The position numbers were made by a program, and so were the translations under genes. Under the pieces are notes generated by a model, which saw only the letters and a program-made list of their open reading frames with translations, had not been told where the DNA came from and did no database searches. Of a DNA stretch of 64,000 nt, positions 11,501-23,500 are shown piece after piece (positions within the stretch are counted from its first letter, which is position 1; each line of letters opens with the position of its first letter). This stretch comes from Hyalella azteca (lineage: Eukaryota; Arthropoda; Malacostraca; Amphipoda; Hyalellidae), in NCBI RefSeq assembly GCF_000764305.2, contig NW_025936571.1:434001-498000 (forward strand), written 5' to 3'.

Positions 11501-14500
11501 TCGCCCACACGTCGACCGTCCACTGCCGCCTCTGCACAGTACTCTGCCGCCCACGCTTCACCAACGTCGCTAGTGAGACGATAAATATGATGCATCAACT
11601 AATATTTCCACCTTTATTATTCAGGTTGGATTTATTTTATGTAATTTGCGTCGTTTGCTCGTATTTTTAGCGCATTTCTCATTTATGAAAAAAACGCTAT
11701 TGTGCTCGCCATGTCTGTCTGTCCGTCCGTTTGTCTGTCTGTCTGTCCGTCCGTCCGTGACTTCACGTTTTCGTCGACGAGAAAATGCGCTCTCTGTCAC
11801 TCACTGCAGTGAGTACTGAGTTATATTTTTTAAGTTAACCGACACATCAGGCACTGGATTGATTATGGCCGGACCAGCCTCTCCATGCTCTTCTGGTGGA
11901 GTTATTAATGTTATTGTACAGCGTCTCCTGATGGCCTGGGGTGGAGTTTGGCTGACACATCCACGTCTTTGTTACGATGCAATTCGTATGAAAATATCTT
12001 ATATTTTTCATACTTTTCTATTTGCTATCGCTGTAATTTTGTCACCGCGAACACGAGTATAATTGCCATATGCTGGCCTATTTTTATTATTTGTCGAAGG
12101 TTGCTACATACCAATAATATCATTTTATTTTTTTAGTAAGGCTCTTACTTTTTTTTTCTATCTCGTTTGCGTTGTTGATGTCTATTATCTTCTGGTTAAC
12201 TTACATAAAGTGAAGCATTTGTTCAAATACCCTGACTCGGTCCAGCCAACTTCAAGAACCTCGGACCGCCGCAGCAAGAGGCCCTTGAGTCTGCCGTCGG
12301 GATCATTACCTTCACCCCCAGGGTCCTCATACCCTCCGTCAGGCGCTGGTAACCACACGTCGGGCCAACAAGCGTCCTCTACCTTAGAGAGAATCTCTGT
12401 ACACGGGCCAAGACTCATGTCCAATGGGACGGCTCACGTCCTCAACAACTCCGGGTCCCGCCCCATGTCGCCCATGGTGTCGTCAGCCCATGCCATGTCG
12501 CCCCGACACATGATGTCGCCTGTCCCGTCCAGCGATGCAAGAGATCTGTCGAATAATGAGAAGAGGGGTGCGTTTATGTCGCCCCTTCCCCCGTCCAGCT
12601 TGGGGAATACAGGGTTTATGTCGCTCCTTCCCCCGTCCAGCTTGGGGAATGCAGGGTTTATGTCGCCCCTTCCACCGTCCAGCTTGGGGAATGCAGTTTT
12701 CATGTCGCCCCTCCCGCCAACGAGCGTAACTTCGAATGGTTTTACGTCGCCCAATCCTCCCTCCAGTGGCAGTAATTCAGGATTTTTATCGCCAAATTGC
12801 ACCTCCCCTGAACCAGCAGAAGCAAGAAGCAACAGAGATGACTATAGGAAGGTATAAGTCGCATATGTTTTTCTTATTGTGTGTCCCCGTTAAATTAACC
12901 ACGATTAACTGAGCCTGAGATATCGTCTGCTATCTTGTATTAGCTTGAACAAATACAAGAAACCTGATTTGTTCATAGCATTTTGTTATTAATATACGTC
13001 TGCTTGTTCTTTATTTTGTGGTTCTCACCGGAGAAAAGAGTGTGAAATGCATTACCTAACTTATTTTACCTCATATTTTTTTTTACTTGAAACATCAGAT
13101 GCTCGCTGTGAAGCAGACCTCAAACTGAGGCATTAGATAAATAATTGTTATCTTCCAGCAATGAAGCCTGCCAATTTGTTATTGTGTTAACTAACTAGAA
13201 AGCAGTTATTGTTTGATGTTTTATAGTGCAGCCACGAGCAACATATATATACCTAACAGAGTGGTCTTCTTATAAATACGTTTGCTCATGTTTACAATGA
13301 GACACGTGCACTAGTTTATTAACAAAGTTATTTGTAATCGTGGATTTAGATTATTATTACCGGTCGGACTCGATGTTTCTAATTTGTTTTCTCTTTAATG
13401 CTTCAGGATTTGACTCATTCCAGATTTGTTCCTTTGATTACAGTTTGTATTTGTAGTCTCACGTCGTTTTTAGCGCATTTTCTTATTTATGGAAAGAAGG
13501 CGCTATTGTGCTCGCCATGTCCGTCCGTCCGTGACTTCACGTCACGGACGGACGAGACAATGCGCTCTCTGTCACTCACTGCAGTGAGTACTGAGTTATA
13601 TTTTTAATGTAGTTTCTGCCAATTCATTTTCTGATAATTGATAATAATTTTCAATTGCCAATTGCAATTGAATTTTGATTGTACCACCGCCGACCCCTGA
13701 TGACCGCCGTCAGTTATAGAACGCTGCTTTGCTGACGTCATGAAAAAATTACAATAACTTTAGCTGCACGCGAAGAGGTCCCTCGCCGGCGCACGACTCC
13801 TACCAGCACCACCTACAGGAAAAACAGGAGCTTCTTCTGCAGCAAAAACTGGAATTTCTTCTGCAGCAAAGACAGGAGCTTTTTTCTGCAGCAAAAACTG
13901 GAATTTCTTCTGCAGAGAAAACAGGATTTTTTTAGCAGCAAAAATGGATTTTTTTTCGGCAGCAAAAACAGGAGCTTTTTTCTTAGAGAAAACAGGAGTT
14001 TCTTCTGCAGCAAAAACAGGAGTTTCTTCTGCAGCAAAAACAGGAATTTCTTCTGCAGTAAAAACATGAATTTCTTCTGCAGCAAAAACAGTAGTTTCTT
14101 CTTCAGCAAAAACAGGATTTTTTTTTGCAGCAGCAGAGGCAGGAGGTTCTCCTACAGCAGGATCACAGTAGTGGCGATGAGAGGACGAGTCAGTCGCTGC
14201 CCGCCAGCAGGAGAGCGTCTTATCAGCAGCAGACCAGATACTATCAGGTCTCCGCCACGACAATATTGTGATCTTTGTATGCCTCTCTCTTTATAATAAC
14301 CGGTTTAAAGAGACACTATCATGTTTCCGCCATGGCAATATTGTGATCTTTGTACGCCTCTCTTTTTATAATAACCGGTTTAAACTGATACTATCAGGTC
14401 TCCGCCGTGACAATCTTTTGATCTTTGTACGCCTCTCTCTTTTTAATAACCGGTTTAAATTTTATAGCTCGTTCTATATATGATCTTATTCAGGCTCTAA

Positions 14501-17500
14501 TGTCCAGTATCTTGTCATCTGTGGATGATGCGCCTCCATTGGCCGTTCATTCAATTTGTATTTCTGGTCTCATCTTGTCTTCCTTTGTGTTATCTTACAT
14601 AAGGTCTTGCATGTATTTCTGGCCTCAATTTCTTTTTGTGGCCTAAATTTGTATTTCTGGCCACAATTTTTATTGCTGGCCTCAATTTGTATTTCTGGCT
14701 TCAATTTGTATTTCTGGCTTCAATTTGTATTTCTGGTCTCAATTTGTATTTCTGGCCTCAATTTGTATTTCTGGCTTCAATTTGTATTTCTGGCTTCAAT
14801 TTGTATTTCTGGCCTCAATTTGTATTTCTGGCCTCAATTTGTATTTCTGGCCTCATCATCTCCTCCTTTGTGGTATCTTACATACGGTCTTCAATGCTCC
14901 ACCTCTCTAGATTTCGTGCTCTATTTAGGCCGCGATTTTCATCATATTATGATTGCTAAAACTAATTTTATTCAGGTCTTATTTATGTCTTGCGGTGGTC
15001 TGCATAACCACATTTTATTGAATTTTTTAGCTTGAAACTTAAATGAATTGGATTGAATGACACAATAAACATCACGCTGGTGCATTTGCCACCAATTGTT
15101 CGAAATTTTCCTTTCATGATTGCTGGTCTTTATGATTTTCTTATTCCTCCGTATAATATTCAATTCTTTGCTCACCTGATGTATAACTAACCGGTGTTTT
15201 TCAGGTGAAGTTTCTGAGCAACAACAAATCAACATTCTTAACCTACCTCAATAACTTCGCTCAATAAAGCGTATTAAATTAAGTCAAGGCAGTTAACGTC
15301 AGGAATTCTCTTAAAAATGCTGTATTACAGGTATCTTTTGTGGATATATGTCACGACTTCTTTGTCGTGTTTTTGGTCTAGTGGAGTCTTTACTGGACAA
15401 TAAGCCCTTGCTCTGAGGGCCTATTCTGGTCTTTAAAAGAAAATATATAATCTTGTATTTGCTTTAATGGTCAACGCTCTATTCTGTTTTACTTAATACT
15501 GTTTACTAATACCTACTAATACTGTTTATCATAACTAATAATACTGTTTTCTAATACTTATAATACTGTTTACTATAACTAATAATACTGTTTACTAATA
15601 CTGAATGTTTTTCTAATACTTAAAGTTTATTGGATTTTTGTTGCTAACGTCGTCTTGTCAATTTTTGACATGAAAAATTCTAATTCCTAAAATTGAATAT
15701 TTTTATGCCAAAAAAACTAGTAGGACATTTCATTTACACTGACAATTTTTATTGATCTAACCTAATTTTTCCAACATTTTTCTACTATTTGTCCAAGTTT
15801 ATTAATTTCTAACAAATCTTATCTATCCATGAGATGATCCAAGTGCGATGTTTATACTGGAATTTTATTCACAAGAACAGTTATTGTAATAAATATCCCT
15901 GATGATAAAATGAAATCAAAATGCTTCTATACATTACATTGATTTATACATTATATTTATAATGTTTATACACAAGTTATACATTTATACATTATAACCC
16001 AATGAGGAGTAATGATTAACTTTGTTGAATATTTAGTCAAGTTTATGTGATTAATGAATGATGGTTTTTACAGAGTCCGACCCGACGCGCCTCTCACGCG
16101 GGAGGGCCGGCGGGCAGCGACTATGACAGCCCGCAGTCTGGGGGGCGTGACTACCACTACCAGGACCAGGCACCTCTCAGGTCAGTGGCACTACCAGGAC
16201 CAGGCACCTCTCAGGTCAGTGCCACTACCAGGACCAGGCACCTCTCAGGTCAGTGCCACTACCAGNTATTCACAGGCAAGACAAATGAAGATTTCCTATC
16301 AAGAGAACATTATTAGTTACTAACCTATGGTGCTGGCGGCCAGAGCAAGAGTGGCTGATGGCCGGCTAATGAACACAGACTAAGACTACGGAGGCAAATA
16401 TTACCCTAGGGTTAGCTAGAAATGGCTTGATCCTTACACTACCATTGTTACAATAGTTCATAAAAAGTTATGTACTAGTGCTACCACTGATCCAGGACGA
16501 GTGTTAGTAACGATCAATAAGATTGAACCTTGTCATATGCGTATCATAAGTTCTAACAATGTCAAGACTTATGTTTGTGTTTAGTTTGATAGTTCTATAT
16601 TATAGGGGAATCTTCCATCAATATGATATTATTATGACACAGTTTGTAGGATTAACTCTAGTTACTTGAATTATATAAGCTTCTGTACTAATTATGATGG
16701 TATTGCTGAGTGATACGGTATAGAACAAACAATATAATATTGTTATAACAAAGTTTATATAGGATTAACTCTAGTTCCTTTAATTCTATAAGCTTCTGTA
16801 CTAATTATGATCGTATTGCTGAGTGAAAGTGACCAAAATTCTTGCACATCAGCACTCGTTTTAACCAAGTTAATCCCTCCTCCCTCACGCAATCGTGGAT
16901 TGTCTTCACCAACACCGTCGGGGTTATGTCTATTGTGGTTATAATAATACTGCACGCCTATAATAATGTTGCACGCTGCTATAATAATATTGCACGCCTA
17001 TAATAATGTTGCATGCTGCTATAATAATTTTGGTTGCTGCTATAATAATGCCTATTGCACGCTACTCCAACTTTAATCGTACCTGCATTTCTTGCATTTG
17101 ACATTGATTACGTACTTTTATTCATATTATTTCATTTTATTCCTTCATTTGCTTTCTCCGATGATTCGTATCTTTATTTTTCTATAATTTGTTAATTTCT
17201 TGAACATAATTTCTCTGTGGTTCTTTTCGCCATGTTTTTTTTCATGCGCAAGTGCGTGCTTTTACATCTGCTCTCCCGTGATTTTCAAGTATATTTTCTT
17301 GCTCTGTTTCATGTATTCCACTTAAAATCCATTTTCTCGTAATGCTTTTCTAAAATTTTCACCTTGCATGAGCTACACATTGTTCGTAATTCTCTTTACC
17401 CACGTTGCTTGCTTATCTTTCACTGATACTAACAGACAAGACCAAAGTCCAGACCGGCCAAATCGCCTCGATGAATCCGAAAACCGCAACGTGAAACCTG

Positions 17501-20500
17501 AACCTCGCCAGCGAACGGCACAGAAAATTCCGCGAACGCCGCATGATGCCTTTCAAATGGAACACGTTCGGCGAGTGCAGAAATCAGAAGGACATCTCAA
17601 AAGTCCTGAGACTCATCCTTGTGAAGATGAAACTGCAGGAGGCAAAGAGTCGGGCACTCCGTATCGCCGTCAGATACGTGAACAACGACAGCAACGGCAA
17701 CAACAGGAACAACGGCAACAGCAGGAGCAACGGCAGCAACAGGAACAACGGCAGCAACAGGAACAACGGCAACAACAGGAACAACGGCAGCAACAGGAAC
17801 AACGGCAGCAACAGGAACAACGGCAGCAACAGGAACAACGGCAACAAAAAGTAACGGGCATACGTCAACAGGAACGCGACGAAGAACGCGACACTGACCG
17901 CGAGTTGCAGTCTTACATGGAACGCCATCGTCCCGAACGTCGGAGTGACAGCGCTGACAGACGAGCGATGTTGTCAGAGTCCCAGGAGCGCCTTTACGAG
18001 CAGGACCCTCCGCCTGCCGGCCGCCGGGACCCTGCCAAGCCACAAATGGCCCAGCAGCTCATCAACACGCTCGAAAAAACGGATAAGATCCTCTTACAAG
18101 AGCGCTATATCCGTGAAATGGAGCTGGCTAAGTCTAAACAACAGCGAATTGATGAAGCGTTCCAAGCCAAGCCATCGATGACAATTTCATCTTCAGCTTC
18201 TTCTATAACTTCTTCGCAGCATCAACAGCCCCCCATGCAGTCCCCTTCGTTGTCCCGGTCTTCAGGGTCTAGTCCTGCTCTCTTAACGCAAGCTAAACTT
18301 GTTACCAGACCAGTCGCTCTCAGCAAGTCTGAACAAAGTCAAAAGAATGTCAAACTTGAGCAACCAGCGACCAAAATTGCTGGTGGTGCTGGTAGAAGAT
18401 CTAGCGGGAAAAGTAGTGGAGGTGGAAGTTCAGGAATTCTTTCGCCACCGCCATCTTTTTCGAATTCGATGCAGCGTTTCGATTTTAATTTCAGCAGCCG
18501 TGACCGTTCAGATGATGGACGTCGCGGTGATGCTGCTGATGTTGGTCGCCAGGAAGGATCTCGTCATCCTGAAACAATTCGTCGCGCCGAAGAAATTCGA
18601 CGTCCGGAATGTCCATCTCCCAACAAAATGTTGCGTTCTGCCCACGAGGAGGCCGGATGTTTCGAAGACGAACCAAACTACCCACGCTTCCCACCTTCAT
18701 CTGAAAGCCACACGAGATCTCTTGGAAGCATCGGACCATCATCTCAAGGGTTATCGGCCCCTCACGAGGTTGGCCCGCAGCCCCGGTCCCCTCATGGGTC
18801 TGGTCCCCCAATGGCCCGAACATCGGCGGCAGCGAACATCCCGCGGTCAACATCATCACCTCAGTTTGGCAGCGCCGAGCACCGAGCCAACGGCAACACG
18901 GACGCATCGAATGATCCCAACGCTAACTTTCCTGCCGAAGTTGTTGCTAGGAACGCCAACAACGTTAGGGAGACAGCGCCGTGAGTGGCCGCTTGCAACG
19001 CTCATCTCTATCTTTGTTCCTCTTATTTCTCTCAGTATTCCCTGTTTCTTCGGTATTGCCACTCTTAATGGTTATTTTTATTGCTTCTCATTGTAATTGC
19101 AACGTTCCTCTCTTTCTTCTTATTATTTCTCTCAGTATTCCTTGCTTCATCGGCATTGCCACTCCTTATGGTTATTGTTATTGCTTCTCATTGTAATTAC
19201 TATTCCTTGCTGACCACATTCCTCATAATATTCTCGGTTGGAGTTTCCGTAATTGCCTATTATTTTAATTATTTATCGTAGCATATTTTCTTGCTGGTGC
19301 CTTCTTTGTTGCCCGCGATTGTTGTTATCTCACGTGTTATCTCACGTCCATTTTCCACATGTTTGATGCGATTTTAATTTATGCACGATTCTGTCTGCAT
19401 CAGCTTAATTACATTATCATTTACGTATAGAAATTTCTGAAATTAACTTAATAATGTTAGCTAGCTAACCTTTAATTGGTTATGTTTGATGTTTTTCAAC
19501 ATATTTATTTGTTTAACGAAGGCTTAAGTTGAATTGGAAATTAAGAAATGTTATTGAATGCCATAGCTCATGTCATTATGAGATTCAATCTATACTCACG
19601 TGATTAAATTTGATTTAAACGTCATTAAGAGCTTTAATTGAAACTGAGTACCTAATATCTTAACTGTTTTCTATAATCATAACATTGAGTTTATTTATGC
19701 GATGCGACAAACTTTTTGAAGTTTTACAACGCTCCATCACAGAATAGTTTCATTCAATAGGGAAATGAACAGTTAATTGGGATAAACTATTCAATATCTA
19801 ACTATTCTAACTAACTATTGAAGTATCGTATATTTCATATAATGATACCTGAAGCATCATTTATTTGATATAATGTTACTTGATGTTTAATTTATTTCAT
19901 ATAATGATACCTGAGGTTTAATTTGTTTCGTAGAATGTAACCTAAATTATCATTTATTTCATATAATGTAACCTGAATTATCATTTATTTCATATAATGT
20001 AACCTGAATTATCATTTATTTCATATAATGTAACCTGAATTATCATTTATTTCATATAATGATACTTGAAGTATCATTTATTTCTTTTAATGATACTTGA
20101 TGTTTGATTTATTTCATTTAATGATACTTCAATGATTAGTTACATGTTCCTACATGAGGCTCAATTTCGCCTCTATAGTGAGCCTCTCTCTTTAAAGAGG
20201 CAGCTTTCTGCCGAGGCACATTTTCTAGGATGGAATATTGCCAAGAAGTTTACTTTAAAAGTTGATTTGTGATGAAACTTTTCTATGAAACCAACTTGAC
20301 ATAAACGAAAGGGGAGAGTACGTTGTAACAACACTCAACTTTCTCGTCGGTTTGGTGAAATACATTTTCTAAATCAATAATATGTGTAGAAATTGCCTTG
20401 ATTCAATCGTAGCATTATTAAATATTGGATAAAATATTATTGAAATTAAATATTAAAGTTGTTATTGGATATTATTAAATCCAATCCCATTAGATATTGG

Positions 20501-23500
20501 ATTTGTTAATAACATTTATCTAATGTACAATTGGCCGGATTTTTGACTTATTCTAGTGTCCCCAGACGCACGTCCCAGCAGCAGCAACCACCACAGCAGC
20601 AGCAGCAGTACAGGGAGAGCAGCGCCTGGGTGAGTGTGCTTAACCATGGTTACTGTTTTCAGTGCATTTTCCCATTAATGGACAAAAAGGCTCTATTGTG
20701 CTCGCCATGTCCGTCTGTCCATCCGTCCGTCTGTCCATCCGTCCGTCTGTCCATCCGTCCGTCTGTCCGTTCGTCCGTCTTCACGTTTTCGTCGACGAGA
20801 AAATGCGCTCTCTGTCACTCACTGCAGTGAGTACTGAGTTATATTTTTTCCATATAAGCTATTTTATACTGTTATTACCAACCAGGGTTTTGGCTAAAAT
20901 CAACCATGGTTCATATTTGTTCATCTAACCTATTTTGGTGCTTGTTGTAAACACGATTATTTATGAAGATTCGTGTTTAGTAAAGCAGTATTTAGTACAT
21001 TTCTGCACATAACTCCACTAACTTCGTGAATGTTTGTACGCATGTGTTTTATGTTGTAATTCCCATCACTAGTTAATCCCTCCTGCTAAAATGCACTTTT
21101 TAATATATTCTTACCTTTTTTAAAATTGAAGTTTTTTATCAATGATCATCCTAAAGATCGTTAAATATAAGTGCAATGATTACCTTTATCTTGTAACAAA
21201 CGCGCCAATATAATAAATATGTTGCAATGTTATCTACTTATTCTTACCAAGCAGCTACTCCATCAATGTTGTCATCTTACTTGGCGGATGTTAATTAAAA
21301 TTATTAATTTATTATACCACAAGATTTTATATAAGGGGAAAGTTATTCAGTACGTGATAGAATATTTAATCGTGCTGCTATGCACATTCATGATACCATT
21401 CACTATAATAGCCGCGCCTAATATTATAAGTTCACTAAATTAACTTTTGATTATTCCTTCATTAAAGTAAGTCATTTATTTCCACTAAATCGGTCAAAAT
21501 GCCTTTAATTAATATATTTAATCTGACAAATGCACCGCTACTTACGTGTGTATTACTGGTCATGTGTACATCGTGTATACTGTATAGTTTCTATTGAGAA
21601 ACAAATTAAGATATTAAACGCTAAGGCATAGATTTTTATATTTCGGTCGTCCGGACGCCAATAAGATTTAAACAATGCAATAACAACAACAATAGCGAAA
21701 ATACAATAAAATGTAATGTTGTTCACTACCGTATCGCTCCCTACGAATGAAATTCTTGTTTTATTTCGCGTTGTTCGGTGTTGAAATAATTATTCGCTAG
21801 TTAACCAGTTAGCCTTTCATTTTGTGTTATGTTGTAATGAAGAAATGCTGAAACAATTTAGTACATTAGTATATAGTGAAGCACTATTTAGTATATTAGT
21901 TGCTATGGAAGTAGTTTCCTGGCTCGCGCACTCTTTGTTCTGTAGCCTTTATTTCAGCCTAAACGGACTTACCCACCCTGCACCCTCTCAACCCCATCCC
22001 TGAACATCCCTTCCTATCCCTCCACATATCTTTACATCTCTTCTCATATCTTTACATCCCTTCACATACATACCTTCATATCCCTTCACATTCAACCCCA
22101 CATACAACCGCAACCTTTTATCTCCCTGCGCATTGCCAATTATAATCCTCCCATTCACTTCTCCTTCCTCTCATACTCAACCCATTCACCCTATTCTCCA
22201 CACGTCCCCTCTCATTCAAATCCCCCTTCTCCCCTCACTCCCCCTTCTCCCCTCAATGTCTGCATTGTCATTATGTCAAATAAGTAATAGTTCGTTATGC
22301 ATCCATTAGTCACAAGCTTGTTCTGTTCACTGCACTAGTGAGTGATGCCGATGCTCTGCTTGTAATGTTTATTACTTTATTGCATTTACCTCAAATGCTT
22401 ATGAAGCAGGTGATTATTCTGTATCCCTAAACCATAGTCACAGCTTATGTTCATCCCAACTTCACTACTTATTATTAGAATATTTCCTGAACTGCAATTA
22501 TCTTACACGCTTTTTGTGTGCACTTGTAATAGTGTTTTTAATTTAGTTACTTAGAGCCTTGTTGTCAGTTTGATATGATTGAAACAATTAGCTTATGCCT
22601 AATTATTTATTTTAAATTCAGTTTTTCTGATACTGATGTTTCGAATGGAAGTAATTACTGATAAGGTTGATAAATTTGCTTCAACCTCAAGAAGATAAGA
22701 AGAAAGAAAATATTATTTTATCATTTGTACTTGCAGAGTGGAAGAGAACGAGACTTGTACAAGTAGATATAAAAATTATGTCTTTTGTGTGGGTCATCCT
22801 GACACAGTTTGGCACGGCAAAAGGGCGCGTATCACGTGCTAGGTGCAAAAATTGTGTCACTAGTTGGACAATATGACCCATTAAATTATCCATGGTTGAA
22901 CTAGTACAAGGTTGACCCATGAGAAGCTCATTTTTCGCGGTGTAGTTCGTCGTTCGCCCGTGACGTCACTGATCTCAGTGACGTCACGGGCATTAACCAA
23001 TCACCGAAATGCGTTCAAACCAGGCAACCAATCCGTCATGAGAAATACGGGTTTGTTTACGTTTCTCGATCTCAGTGACGCAACAAGAAAGCTGAACTGA
23101 AAGACGGAACTTCTCGTGGGTCAACCTTATATAGTTCAACCACGAAAGTATACCTGGAGGTGATGGAGCGAGGGCGCGTAGGTATCGGTGCAGAAATTAT
23201 CCATGTTGGACAATATGAGCCATTAATTATTCATGGTGCAGATGGAGGGCGGGAACATCATGCAGCAGCACTATGACTCCGCCTACCGACGCCTCGACGC
23301 CCACGTGGAGGCGGCGTCGCTCCGCCCACACCCTGACGCCGGCGCCCGCCCCTACCACGCCCGCCCCAAGACCAGGGTGAGGGTGTGTGGTGTGGTGCTT
23401 GTGGTGTGTGTTGCTTGTGGTGTGTGTTGCTTGTGGTGTGTGGTGCTTGTGAGTTGTGGGTGTGTGGCGCATGTGGTGTGTGGTGGTTGTGGTCTGGCGT

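Noticed and set aside
13760..14263. 167-codon minus-strand frame with repeated FAAEE motifs
   Set aside because: Antisense reading of the 24-bp array; the plus strand has matching splice sites and phase.
14556..15035. Hydrophobic repeated frame resembling a membrane protein
   Set aside because: Arises from the 19-bp minisatellite; no splice or family support.
17584..18043. Leu/Pro- or Val/Ala-rich minus-strand frames opposite the QQQEQR repeat
   Set aside because: Shadow of the CFAP410 exon 10 hexapeptide repeat.
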